From: an uncultured Collinsella sp.
Lineage (GTDB): Bacteria > Actinomycetota > Coriobacteriia > Coriobacteriales > Coriobacteriaceae
Length of the DNA: 29,361 nucleotides
Reading direction: 5' to 3'
NCBI GenBank assembly: GCA_900551665.1
Contig: URWW01000020.1
Coordinates: 1-29,361 of the forward strand
Numbering within the stretch: the stretch's first letter is position 1; each line of letters begins with the position of its first letter. The notes under the pieces were generated by a model. The model did not search any database and was not told the DNA's origin. It worked only from the letters and a program-made list of their open reading frames with translations. Positions 15,638 through 23,361 of the stretch are shown one piece after another. Both the position numbers and the translations under genes were made by a program.

Positions 15638-16873
15638 GTGACACCGAGCACTCGCACCGACACCCCGGTCGCGCCCGCCGCGCCTCAGGACACCGTCCGC
15701 CTCACCCCGTACGCGCTGCTGTGCATCGGCCTGCTCATCGCGCTCGGGTTCTCGCTCGGGTGCTCCGAGTTCATCGTGATCGGCATCCAGCCCGAGATCG
15801 CACGTGATTTCGGCGTTCCGCTTTCCCAAGCGGGCATGCTTATGAGCGCGTTCTCCATCACCTACGCCATCGCAACGCCCGTGCTGGCCCTCGGCACCGG
15901 CCGCATCCCCCGCCGCACGCTGCTGATCGGCTACTCCGTCCTATTTTGCGCCCGCAACAGCGCCGCGGTGCTCGCCACGAGCTTCGAGATGCTGCTTGCG
16001 GCCCGCGTGCTCATCGGCCTGGTCTCGGGCGGCCTGCTCGCCATCGGCGCGACTTACATCCCCGAGCTCGCCGGCATGAAGCGCATCTCGATCTGCATCT
16101 CGCTCGTATACGCCGCGTTCTCCATCGCCATGGTCATCTCCACCTCGGCGGGCAAGTTCATCGCCGCCACCTGGGAGTGGCACTACGCCGTCATCGGCAC
16201 GCTCGTCATGTCCCTCGTCGTGTGTGCGGCGCTCATCCTCGTGCTGCCCCGCACCGGCGCGACCGATATCCCGGCCACCGCACGCGAGCAGATGCCGCTC
16301 CTGCGCGACCCGCGCATCATCGCCGGAACCGCCATCTTCATGTTCGGCGTGGGCTCCATCTACGTGTTCTACGGCTACGTGACGCCCTACCTCGAGAACA
16401 TCCTCGGCATGGGAACCCTCGAGGCGAGCGGGGCGCTCATGGCGTACGGCGGCATGTGCTTCGCCTCCAACCTGCTCAGCGGCTGGTGCGACGCGCGTTT
16501 CGGCGTGAAGACCATGCTCGTGAGCTTCCCGATCCAGGCGGCCCTGCTCTTCGGCCTCTGGGCGGTCGGCCCCGCCATGCCCTGGGCCCTCGCGATCATC
16601 CTCGGCATCGCCCTCACCATGTACGTGGTAAGCACGCCGTGCATCTCGCTGTTCATGACCACCGCCGCCGAGGAGTACCCGCAGGCACTTACGCTGGCGA
16701 GCTCGTTGGAGCCCACGGCGTTCAACGTGGGCATCGCCTTCGGCACCGCCGTGGGCGGCGCGGTCATCTCCGGGCCCGGCATGCCGTACGTGGGCCTGGT
16801 GGGCGCGGCTTTTTCGCTCGTCGCGTGGGCGCTCGCGGCACTCACCGTGCGCCTCGCAACCAAACGACGGTAA
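15638..16873 (+). CDS. MFS transporter, DHA1 (AraJ/PbuE-like) family
   Basis: A roughly 411-residue, 12-helix major facilitator. The helix-1 region GFSLGCSEFIVIGIQPEIARDFGV and the following LSQAGMLMSAFSITYAIATPVLA match the DHA1 group of drug, sugar and nucleoside effluxers (AraJ, YdhP, PbuE). The conserved G-R-x-P-R-R motif follows helix 2. The substrate cannot be told. GTG 15638 is preferred because GGGAG lies 5-6 nt upstream; an ATG at 15626 in frame has no SD and would add four residues. It stands alone between the metal-operon terminator and the convergent glyA. Confidence 0.82.
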   Translation: MTPSTRTDTPVAPAAPQDTVRLTPYALLCIGLLIALGFSLGCSEFIVIGIQPEIARDFGVPLSQAGMLMSAFSITYAIATPVLALGTGRIPRRTLLIGYSVLFCARNSAAVLATSFEMLLAARVLIGLVSGGLLAIGATYIPELAGMKRISICISLVYAAFSIAMVISTSAGKFIAATWEWHYAVIGTLVMSLVVCAALILVLPRTGATDIPATAREQMPLLRDPRIIAGTAIFMFGVGSIYVFYGYVTPYLENILGMGTLEASGALMAYGGMCFASNLLSGWCDARFGVKTMLVSFPIQAALLFGLWAVGPAMPWALAIILGIALTMYVVSTPCISLFMTTAAEEYPQALTLASSLEPTAFNVGIAFGTAVGGAVISGPGMPYVGLVGAAFSLVAWALAALTVRLATKRR

Positions 16874-16876
16874 GAG

Positions 16877-16941
16877 CCTCGGCTGCGGAAGGGGCCTCGG
16901 CTGCGGCAGGCGTCCCAGCAGCGGCGGGACCTCGGCCGCGG
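16877..16941. repeat. Imperfect CCTCGGCYGCGG repeats between MFS and glyA
   Basis: Copies at 16877, 16895 and 16930 (steps 18 and 35). They lie in a GC/CAG-rich stretch of 118 bp after the MFS stop and beyond the convergent glyA stop. No clear terminator with a T-run is seen for either gene, so the structured GC-rich repeat may take that role. Confidence 0.45.
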
Positions 16942-16991
16942 CGGACGTCACGGCAGCAGAGGGAACCTCCACAGCAGCAGCGAAGACCCGG

Positions 16992-18254
16992 CTACGCCAT
17001 CCCCGGATACAGCGGATGCGCCTCAAGCAGTGTTTCCACGCGCTTGCGCACGCACATGCGCTCCCTCGCGTCTTGCGGGGCAAACACCACGTGCGCGATA
17101 AGGCCGCCGATCTCATGGAACTCCTCGGCCGTGAAGCCACGCGTAGTGGCCGCGGCAGACCCCACGCGAATGCCGCTCGTCACAAACGGGGATCGCGTCT
17201 CACCGGGAATCGAATTCTTGTTGACGGTGAGCCCCACCGCATCGAGCAGCGTCTCGGCATCCTTGCCCGAGATGCCCGCGGGCGTGAGATCGACCAGGCA
17301 CAGGTGGTTGTCAGTCCCACCGGACACGAGTCGCAGGCCGACCGCCGCCATCCCCTCGCCAAGTGCCGCGGCATTCTCGACCACGTGGTCGATATACGTC
17401 TTGAACTCAGGGCGCAGGGCCTCGCCGAATGCCACCGCCTTGCCCGCGATCACATGCATAAGCGGACCGCCCTGCGTACCCGGGAACACCGCCTTGTCAA
17501 TAGCGCGGGCGAGCTCGTCGTCGTTGGTGAGGATAAAGCCGCCGCGCGGGCCGCGCAGGGTCTTGTGGCTCGTTGAGGTGACGACATCGGCGTGCGGGAA
17601 GGGCGAGGGATGCGCTCCCGTCGCGACCAGGCCGGCGATGTGCGCCATGTCCACCATGAGACGGGCGCCCACGCCATGCGCGATGGCGGCGATGCGCTCG
17701 AAGTCGATGACACGCGCATAGGCGGAGGCACCAGCCACGATCAGCGCCGGGCGCTCAACCTCGGCCAGGCGCTCGAGCTCGTCATAGTCGATGGTCTCAG
17801 TCTCGAGGGACAAGCCGTAGGGAACGAAGTTGTACAGCTTGCCCGAGAAGTTCACCGGGCTGCCGTGGGTGAGATGGCCGCCATGGTCGAGGCTCATGCC
17901 GAGGATCGTGTCACCGGGCTTCACAAGGGCCGCGTAGGCCGCCAGATTGGCGTTTGCGCCGCAGTGGGGCTGCACATTGGCATGCTTGCACCCGAACAAC
18001 CTGCAAGCGCGCTCGCGGGCCAGGTCCTCCACCACGTCGACCTGCTCGCATCCACCGTAGTAACGATGCGCGGGGTAGCCTTCGGCATACTTGTTGGTAA
18101 GCGCGCTGCCCACCGCCTCGAGCACGGCCGGACTGGTGAAATTCTCGGAGGCGATGAGCTCGATGCTTCGGCGCTCGCGGGTGAGCTCCCCTTGGATCGC
18201 CTGCGCGATGGCGGGGTCGCGGTCGAAAAGTACGCGGGACGGGGATTCAAACAT
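16992..18254 (-). CDS. glyA: Serine hydroxymethyltransferase
   Basis: A 420-residue GlyA. It converts serine plus tetrahydrofolate to glycine plus 5,10-methylene-THF, feeding one-carbon metabolism, and uses PLP. Visible landmarks are IELIASENF (31-39), YAEGYPAHRYYGG (56-68), the active-site lysine in TSTSHKTLRGPRGG (Lys231), and NKNSIPGE near the C-terminus. Length is normal. ATG 18254 has GGAGA about 7 nt upstream. Upstream (18255-18452) is a region without a gene; no PurR-type or riboswitch signal could be assigned. Confidence 0.97.
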   Translation of the reverse strand: MFESPSRVLFDRDPAIAQAIQGELTRERRSIELIASENFTSPAVLEAVGSALTNKYAEGYPAHRYYGGCEQVDVVEDLARERACRLFGCKHANVQPHCGANANLAAYAALVKPGDTILGMSLDHGGHLTHGSPVNFSGKLYNFVPYGLSLETETIDYDELERLAEVERPALIVAGASAYARVIDFERIAAIAHGVGARLMVDMAHIAGLVATGAHPSPFPHADVVTSTSHKTLRGPRGGFILTNDDELARAIDKAVFPGTQGGPLMHVIAGKAVAFGEALRPEFKTYIDHVVENAAALGEGMAAVGLRLVSGGTDNHLCLVDLTPAGISGKDAETLLDAVGLTVNKNSIPGETRSPFVTSGIRVGSAAATTRGFTAEEFHEIGGLIAHVVFAPQDARERMCVRKRVETLLEAHPLYPGMA

Positions 18255-18452
18255 GGGGGGTCTCCGTTCTTGTGATGCTCACGGCCGCCGGCCGGATTCG
18301 CCGCACATGGCAGACGGCTCACGGCAGCCGTAATGTCATATCCTGAGTAACGTTTTTCTTCTGCCCAGAACGCGCCGAGCATAAACGCGGGACCAGGCCA
18401 AACCACGCCGCCTCTCAAAATGCCCGAGCCACAGCGGCCACAAACACGACCG

Positions 18453-18487
18453 GAAAACAAAATGCCCGAGCCTCAAGGGCCCGGGCA
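18453..18487 (-). terminator. Intrinsic terminator of the FKBP gene
   Basis: On the - strand a 6-bp stem TGCCCG/CGGGCA extended by further pairs (18463-18487) is followed by a T-rich tract (18453-18462). The left arm with its A-rich flank is also duplicated at 18417-18430, apparently a partial copy of the terminator. Confidence 0.75.
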
Positions 18488-18514
18488 CCATATTTCATCT
18501 GTGCGAACGCGGCG

Positions 18515-18943
18515 TTACTCCACGACCTCGACGAGCTCGATGTCGAAGTTGAGGTCGCAGCCGGCCAGCTCATGGTTGGCGTCGAGCTTGACACCCTCGG
18601 GCGTGACCTCGACGACCGTCGCCGGCACGGGCATACCGCCAGGCCCCTGCAGGAAGAGCTTCATGCCGACCTCGATCTTCTCGAAATCCGGCACCTGATC
18701 TGCCGGGAAGAAGAGGATCATGTCCTCGGAGCTCTCGCCGTACGCCTCGGCGGCCGGGATGTGGACGGTCTTCTTCTCGCCGACCTCCATGTCGAGCACG
18801 GCGGCGTCGAAGCCCTTGATCATCTGGCCGGCGCCGGCCACGAACTCGATGGGCTCGCCGCGATCGTAGCTGGAATCGAACTGGGTGCCGTCGTCGAGCG
18901 TGCCGCGGTAGTGGGCCTTGACCGTCTTACCCTGGTTGGACAT
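18515..18943 (-). CDS. SlyD/SlpA-like FKBP-type peptidyl-prolyl isomerase
   Basis: A 142-residue FKBP with an inserted chaperone flap, as in SlyD and SlpA. Residues 1-60 hold VKAHYRGTLDDGTQFDSS and FVAGAGQMIKGFDAAVLDMEVGE; the insert spans about 65-125, and the C-terminus returns to the FKBP strand DLNFDIELVEV. It catalyses proline isomerisation during protein folding in the cytoplasm. The His/Cys-rich metal-binding tail of E. coli SlyD is absent, so a nickel role is not supported. ATG 18943 is chosen over ATG 18949 because AGAGG is 6 nt upstream of the former and abuts the latter. Confidence 0.9.
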   Translation of the reverse strand: MSNQGKTVKAHYRGTLDDGTQFDSSYDRGEPIEFVAGAGQMIKGFDAAVLDMEVGEKKTVHIPAAEAYGESSEDMILFFPADQVPDFEKIEVGMKLFLQGPGGMPVPATVVEVTPEGVKLDANHELAGCDLNFDIELVEVVE

Positions 18944-19067
18944 GTGCATCCTCTTTCTATCGTTGTGACCCCCGCCTGGATGGAGGCGGAAAGCTTCTGA
19001 GATTGCCGAGGCGAGCGCGATTCTGCCCGCCGGCACGTGGAACCACTATACCCGAGCGCGCGGAAGC

Positions 19068-20342
19068 TTAAGCCCGCGCCTCGTCCTTCTTCTCCTGCGG
19101 GAGCACCAAATTCAAGATGATGCCCACGAGCGTGGAGGTGGCCATGCCGGGCAAGGTGTAGTCGCCCAGCGGAATGGCGATGCCGGAGGTCTCCATGCCC
19201 ACACCCAGGATGATCACGACGGAAGCAATCATCAGGTTGCGGTTGACATCGAAATCGACGCCGTTGGACACGAGCATGCGCAGGCCGTTGGAGGCGATGA
19301 GACCGAACAGCAGCAGGCACACGCCGCCCATGACCGGGCTGGGGATGGAGTTGATGAGCGCGGCGAGCTTGGGGCACAGGCCGCCGACGATGAGCGCGAA
19401 TCCGCCGGCATACCAGAAGATCTGGGTCGAATACACGCGCGTGACGCTCATGACACCGATGTTCTCAGCATACGTGGTGGTGGGAGGACCGCCGAGAAAA
19501 CCCGAGATCATGGTGGACAGACCGTCGCCGGCGAGCGAGCGCGGCAGCAGCGGGCGATAATCCTTGTCGACGATCTCACCCACGGCGAGCAGGTGACCGA
19601 TGTGCTCGATGACCGTCACCACGGCGACCGGCGCGATCAGCGCGATAGCGCCCATGTCGAACTTGGGAAAGCTCACGTTGGGCAGGCCGACCCATGCGGC
19701 CTCGGCGATGGGCGCGAAATCGACCATGCCAAAGGCGATGGCGACCGCGTACCCCACGATGATGGCGAGCAGGACCGGCACCGTACCGACAATGCCGCCG
19801 CGTCCGGAGAAAATCACGGCCGCGAGCAGGGTAATGGCGGCCACGATAGCGCCCTGCGGGTTGAAAACCGATGCGCCCGCGGCGTCGGTGCCCATGAAAG
19901 CCATGTTCGCGGCGGTTGCGGAGAGACCCACGCCGATGACCACCATGACCGAGGCGACGAGCACGGGCGGCAGCAGGCGGTCGAGCCAACCGGTGCCGAC
20001 GAACTTGATGATGCCAGCCACCACTAGGAACACCGCGCCGGCGACGATCACGCCGGACATGGCCGCATCGAGCCCCTGTGTAGCGCCGACCGCGATGATG
20101 GGGCTGATGAAGGCGAATGAACTGCCAAGATAGCTCGGAATCTTACCGCCCGTGACCAACAGGTAGCAGATCGTGCCGATACCCGAGCACATGATCGCCA
20201 CGTTGGGATCAAGCCCGGTCAGCAACGGGACGAGGACCGTCGAGCCGAACATGCTCATTACATGCTGGATACCCAGTGGGATGGCCCGCGCGGGTGAGAC
20301 ACGGTCATCGACGCCGATGACCTCGCGCTCATGGTGACTCAT
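19068..20342 (-). CDS. uraA: Uracil permease (NCS2 family)
   Basis: A 424-residue NCS2 transporter with about 14 membrane segments. The signature GGPPTTTYAENIGVMSVTRV in the middle and the earlier VIEHIGHLLAVGEI are characteristic of uracil:proton symporters; the Glu in each of these stretches contacts uracil and protons in E. coli UraA. A xanthine or uric acid carrier would differ around TTTYAENIGV, so uracil is well supported. ATG 20342 has AAAGGAG 6 nt upstream. No PyrR-type attenuator is evident in the leader, but a pair of CCCATGGG palindromes lies 50-77 bp upstream of the ATG. Confidence 0.92.
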   Translation of the reverse strand: MSHHEREVIGVDDRVSPARAIPLGIQHVMSMFGSTVLVPLLTGLDPNVAIMCSGIGTICYLLVTGGKIPSYLGSSFAFISPIIAVGATQGLDAAMSGVIVAGAVFLVVAGIIKFVGTGWLDRLLPPVLVASVMVVIGVGLSATAANMAFMGTDAAGASVFNPQGAIVAAITLLAAVIFSGRGGIVGTVPVLLAIIVGYAVAIAFGMVDFAPIAEAAWVGLPNVSFPKFDMGAIALIAPVAVVTVIEHIGHLLAVGEIVDKDYRPLLPRSLAGDGLSTMISGFLGGPPTTTYAENIGVMSVTRVYSTQIFWYAGGFALIVGGLCPKLAALINSIPSPVMGGVCLLLFGLIASNGLRMLVSNGVDFDVNRNLMIASVVIILGVGMETSGIAIPLGDYTLPGMATSTLVGIILNLVLPQEKKDEARA

Positions 20343-20392
20343 GGGCGCTCCTTTCGGTTGGTGACATTCGGTCTATGGTACCGTGTTGGACG

Positions 20393-20419
20393 CCCCATGG
20401 GTGAACAATTCCCCATGGG
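20393..20419. repeat. Paired CCCCATGGG palindromes between uraA and the DUF45 gene
   Basis: CCCCATGGG occurs at 20393 and 20411, an 18-bp period. Because CCCATGGG is itself palindromic the pair can also fold as an 8-bp stem with a 10-nt loop. It may be an operator for uraA or its divergent neighbour. Confidence 0.45.
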
Positions 20420-20491
20420 AGCACATCTTGGTCAGCAGGTCCTCACGAGCGGGACCGTAGCCTCACAGATCGGCAAAAGGAGTCCGCAACG

Positions 20492-21223
20492 ATGAGCACA
20501 GACATCATCCTCAACGTTGACGGGCTCGAGATTCCCGTGAGCGTCGTCCGCAAGCGCGTGAAAAACCTCAACTTGCGCGTTCGCGCGGACGGGACCGTCA
20601 CGCTCAGCATCCCGCAATACCTGCCCCTCACCCGCGCGCGGGAATTCCTCGAACGTAGGGGCACCTGGATCGCCGAGCGCGTCCGCCACAACATCGAGCG
20701 TAGGCCCTCGCTAGACTTCACCGGCGAGCTGCCCGACCGCATACCGCTCTGGGGAAAGCTCGTCCCACGTGACTCCATTCAAGCAAACCCCGGGCAGACC
20801 GCCTCTGGCCGGGACGCTGGCGGTCAGGGCGTTGGCAGCTCAGCCATACCCGGTCAGGACGCCGTCGGTCAAGCCGTCCCCGGTCGAACCGTTATCGACG
20901 AGCTCTACCGCACCGAAGTGCTGCGCGCGCTGCCCAATGTGGTCAAGCGCATGGAGACCCGCATCGGCGTCCATGCGGCGCGTTGGAGCGTTCGAGTGAT
21001 GAAAACTCGCTGGGGTTCGTGCACGCCGAAAACCGGCGCAATCCGCATCAACGCCCGACTGGCAGCCTATCCGCCCGAGTGCCTGGAGTTCGTGGTGGCG
21101 CACGAACTCGTGCATCTTCTGGAACCGAGCCACAACGCCCGCTTCCACGCCCTGCTCGATGAATTCTGCCCGGACAATCGCCATCTAGCAAAGCTCCTGA
21201 AGGAAGCCCCGGATTCGGACTAG
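20492..21223 (+). CDS. YgjP/DUF45-family zinc metallopeptidase-like protein
   Basis: A 243-residue member of the SprT-like DUF45 family. The N-terminal part (LNLRVRADGTVTLSIP, 26-41) and FLERRGTWI (52-60) match the family start. TRWGSC (172-177) precedes the zinc motif HELVH (204-208) with a third ligand His214 in EPSHNARFH. The family is presumed to be metal-dependent proteases; the substrate is unknown. Residues about 97-134 are a Gly/Gln/Ala/Ser-rich low-complexity insert not present in the usual family layout. AAAGGAG lies upstream of ATG 20492. Divergent from uraA. Confidence 0.88.
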   Translation: MSTDIILNVDGLEIPVSVVRKRVKNLNLRVRADGTVTLSIPQYLPLTRAREFLERRGTWIAERVRHNIERRPSLDFTGELPDRIPLWGKLVPRDSIQANPGQTASGRDAGGQGVGSSAIPGQDAVGQAVPGRTVIDELYRTEVLRALPNVVKRMETRIGVHAARWSVRVMKTRWGSCTPKTGAIRINARLAAYPPECLEFVVAHELVHLLEPSHNARFHALLDEFCPDNRHLAKLLKEAPDSD

Positions 21224-21275
21224 CGCGCCAATACGCATCTCCACTCGAACGTCTACCGCCCAGGCGCGACTGAAT

Positions 21276-21431
21276 AATGCCCGCATCCAATCGTAGATTG
21301 CCTATGCCTAGTGCCGGATTGCCCGCATGAAACCGCAAATTGTCTACGCGTATGCCGAATTACATATCTCAGAGTGAAAATTAGCTATGAGATTCTTCCA
21401 TTTGCGCCCATTTAACAGCCGAATGCCATAG
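21276..21431 (+). repeat. Upstream iteron-like array, eight motifs at 20-21 bp steps
   Basis: Motifs begin at 21276 AATGCCCGCA, 21297 ATTGCCTATG, 21318 ATTGCCCGCA, 21339 ATTGTCTACG, 21359 ATTACATATC, 21380 ATTAGCTATG, 21401 TTTGCGCCCA and 21422 AATGCCATAG. Steps are 21, 21, 21, 20, 21, 21 and 21 bp. The first four are clear, the last four degenerate. Spacers are unrelated, and the motif recurs on one DNA face every two turns. Confidence 0.75.
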
Positions 21432-21682
21432 ACAATTTTCAGCTGAGTCACCAGTGCACGCCGACCCCATCCCCCCCTGCGCAACCAAATTCGGAGACGC
21501 ATGGCTTACGGACAAATCGTCCGATCGTCGAGAAGCAGAAACTGTGTCAAAACGCCTGCAGAACCCCCATCGACATACCGCTCGCCGATTATTTCGAACG
21601 TTCACGAAGGCATGTGGAGAACGCCACCCGCATACATCAGCGCGGTCAGATTCCTGTTAGACAAGTCGAAATACATGGCAGA

Positions 21683-21688
21683 TATAAA
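21683..21688 (+). promoter_or_regulatory. Candidate -10 box for the second orphan nuclease gene
   Basis: TATAAA about 50 nt upstream of ATG 21735, with TTAGAC at 21657 (20-bp spacing, longer than ideal). A 6-bp hairpin with a CAAT loop (21700-21715) would lie in the leader just before the AGGAG. Confidence 0.35.
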
Positions 21689-21734
21689 TTCCTCTATGGT
21701 CTCCCCAATGGGAGAGGGGCATGAGAGGAGAGCC

Positions 21735-22715
21735 ATGAACGTCAACGAGAACCTCAGGCGGCGGCTGTCCTGTGCTTCACAGCGAAACCACCTGCTCATC
21801 GCGCATACACCATCGGAGCGGAAAAGCTTGAAGCTCCTCGTCGCAAGAGGGGCGGCCATTGAGCCGATTCCGGGCGCCTTCTCCCTCAAAAAAGAATATG
21901 AGCGCATGAACCCTAGAGCTCGGGAACGCGCCCGTATCAGGGCGATTCACAAGCTGCACCCCGACTGGACGTTCTGCCTGTACTCGGCGGCCGTTGCGCA
22001 TGGCCTCCAAGTTCCCCACACCTTGCTCGATGCGACACACATCGCAATCGCAAAAGGACGGAACTGGCGAAAGGCCGAGCCGACTATACATTCGCACATC
22101 CTCCATGACCCGATCACGACAACATCGGATGGCGTGCCGTGCACGAATATTTCGGCCACCATATTTGAATGCCTGTGCGCAACAGACTTTCGATTTGGCC
22201 TCGCCATCGTCGATTCCGCGCTCCACAACCATCTCGTTTCTCGAGAAACGCTCATCGACTATTTCGAGCAGCATGCACGGTATCGCCACGGGTCTCGTCA
22301 GGCGCATATGACCCTAATGCATGCAGACGGCAGAAGCGAGAACGGTGGCGAATCTGTCGTGCGCGCAATTATTCTGGAGCTGGGATTTGCAGAGCCCGAT
22401 TTACAAGTCGAAATCGAAGACCCCCTCAACCCCGGCACATACAAACGCGTTGATTACTATTGGCTGCTCGAAGACGGCCGCGCAATTGTTGGAGAGCTAG
22501 ACGGATTCGAAAAGTATCTAAAGTCCCACGGAAACCCACGCAAATCCCCTGACGAGAATCTTCGTTCCGCAATCAAAGCCATGAGACGCGAGCGCATGAG
22601 GGAAACAAGCCTCAACCTTGCCGGCATTACCGTGCTGCGCTTTTCATACGCGGATGCCCTGGATACGGAGAAGTTCTTTTCCTTGCTCTCGACCGCTGGC
22701 GTACCGTTAGCGTAG
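21735..22715 (+). CDS. Orphan AbiEi/DUF559-like protein with nuclease-type C-terminus
   Basis: A 326-residue protein. Residues about 25-100 look like the AbiEi-type winged-helix front (RKSLKLLVARGAAIEPIPGA, then SAAVAHGLQVP). Residues 200-320 match the Vsr/DUF559 nuclease-like fold: Glu206 in GGESVV, Asp240 in KRVDYYW, and Glu254-x-Asp256 with Lys260 in IVGELDGFEKY. The E-x-D in place of E-x-K is common in this family. AbiEi proteins usually act as antitoxin and DNA-binding autoregulator next to an AbiEii nucleotidyltransferase; no toxin is adjacent here. ATG 21735 has AGGAG at 4-8 nt, and the frame extending to 21501 has no SD. Codon use is more A/T-rich than neighbours. Arrays of one short motif flank it on both sides in inverted orientation. 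Function unknown. Confidence 0.65.
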   Translation: MNVNENLRRRLSCASQRNHLLIAHTPSERKSLKLLVARGAAIEPIPGAFSLKKEYERMNPRARERARIRAIHKLHPDWTFCLYSAAVAHGLQVPHTLLDATHIAIAKGRNWRKAEPTIHSHILHDPITTTSDGVPCTNISATIFECLCATDFRFGLAIVDSALHNHLVSRETLIDYFEQHARYRHGSRQAHMTLMHADGRSENGGESVVRAIILELGFAEPDLQVEIEDPLNPGTYKRVDYYWLLEDGRAIVGELDGFEKYLKSHGNPRKSPDENLRSAIKAMRRERMRETSLNLAGITVLRFSYADALDTEKFFSLLSTAGVPLA

Positions 22716-22831
22716 AACAGCCGCACATGCCAGCCCCGCATGGCACGCCAGCATCCTCTCAGTGCACCCCGGCGTAGACTTCCTGCAATTGCCTATGGAT
22801 ATCTTCCGTTTCGATAACTCAATGTGGCAAA

Positions 22832-22970
22832 ACCCATAGACGAAGAGGCGGCGCCGTAGGCAAAGGGGTGACGCCGTAGGCAAAGAGGCGCGCCGCAGGC
22901 AAAGGGGCGGCGCCGTAGACAAACACACATCGCCATAGGAAAAGCGCCGCCCACCGTAGGCAAGCCTCCA
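22832..22970 (-). repeat. Downstream iteron-like array, seven units of about 20 bp
   Basis: Seven units of consensus CGCCGTAGGCAAA plus about 7 bp. Motif ends lie at 22844, 22864, 22884, 22903, 22923, 22943 and 22964, steps 20, 20, 19, 20, 20 and 21. Read on the - strand the core is TTTGYCTAYGGCG, the same core as the upstream array but inverted. A single + orientation ATTGCCTATGG is at 22788. The 20-bp step is not a multiple of three, so this is a DNA repeat, not a protein repeat. Confidence 0.85.
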
Positions 22971-23020
22971 CCAGGGCCCGCCAGCGCGGCAATCCAAGAC
23001 CCCAGACTTTCGCCAGGCAC

Positions 23021-23053
23021 AAAAAAGGGACGCCTCCGAAGAGACGTCCCTTT
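23021..23053 (-). terminator. Intrinsic terminator of the rubredoxin gene
   Basis: AAAGGGACG / CGTCCCTTT, a 9-bp stem (23024-23032 with 23045-23053) and 12-nt loop, followed on the - strand by a six-T run (23021-23026). Confidence 0.9.
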
Positions 23054-23087
23054 GTTGATCCAGTTATCTGGCAGTGGCGAATGCGAG

Positions 23088-23225
23088 CTACTCCTCGACG
23101 GCCTCGAACTCATCCGGGCCAACGCCGCACACGGGGCAAACGTAATCCTCGGGCAGCTCGGGGGTGTCGACCTCGACCTCGAAGCCGCAAACAACGCAAA
23201 CGAACTTGTAAGTCTTGTCAGCCAT
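23088..23225 (-). CDS. Short rubredoxin-like iron protein
   Basis: A 45-residue protein with two CxxCG knuckles, Cys10/Cys13 and Cys30/Cys33, that should bind one iron atom. It keeps the rubredoxin LPEDYVCPVCGVGPDEFE half, but only 16 residues separate the knuckles instead of about 29 in classical rubredoxins, so the YxYDPxxGD...GT loop is missing. It probably shuttles electrons in the cytoplasm, for example with the flavin reductase encoded just upstream or with peroxide/oxygen-reducing enzymes elsewhere. ATG 23225 has AAAGGAG about 5-6 nt upstream. The frame extending further upstream runs through the promoter region. Confidence 0.85.
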   Translation of the reverse strand: MADKTYKFVCVVCGFEVEVDTPELPEDYVCPVCGVGPDEFEAVEE

Positions 23226-23260
23226 GATGGCTCCTTTCACAGGCGAATGAACGTAAGCAG

Positions 23261-23266
23261 AGTATA
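23261..23266 (-). promoter_or_regulatory. Candidate -10 box for the rubredoxin gene
   Basis: TATACT on the - strand about 36 nt upstream of the rubredoxin ATG. The -35 region is not recognisable. Confidence 0.45.
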
Positions 23267-23361
23267 CCCAAGTTCCAAATGCCACACACAGGCGGAATGA
23301 ACCTCGGAAACCTCTCGTTGCCAATATGTTACTGGAATTGTTTCCTATTAGCAAGAGCTTT

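Larger units (their letters stand above)
21224..21734. other. 511-bp intergenic region carrying the upstream iteron array
   Basis: No supportable gene. The first half holds the 20-21 bp periodic array (21276-21431). The second half is unremarkable up to a promoter-like TATAAA (21683-21688) and a 6-bp leader hairpin TCTCCC/GGGAGA (21700-21715) shortly before the SD of the next gene. Confidence 0.6.
22716..23087. other. Intergenic region between the orphan nuclease gene and rubredoxin
   Basis: 372 bp between convergent genes. It holds isolated motif copies near 22773 and 22788, the seven-unit array, and the rubredoxin terminator. An open frame across it on the - strand encodes Leu-Arg-Arg-rich sequence that simply reflects the DNA repeat. 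Confidence 0.6.

Noticed and set aside
15946..17721. 591-codon + strand frame across the MFS gene and glyA
   Set aside because: Arg/His/Ala-rich shadow sequence that crosses two real genes in other frames; no start signal or motif.
20343..20491. PyrR-type attenuator before uraA
   Set aside because: No anti-anti-terminator consensus and no terminator with a T-run in the leader; only the CCCATGGG pair.
22832..22970. CRISPR array
   Set aside because: The constant part is only about 13 bp, spacers are about 7 bp and not independent, and no cas gene is present.
22793..23194. Open frame on the - strand with Leu-Arg-Arg-rich repeats
   Set aside because: The peptide repeats come from reading the ~20-bp DNA array. 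The step is not a multiple of three, and the frame crosses the rubredoxin terminator and gene.
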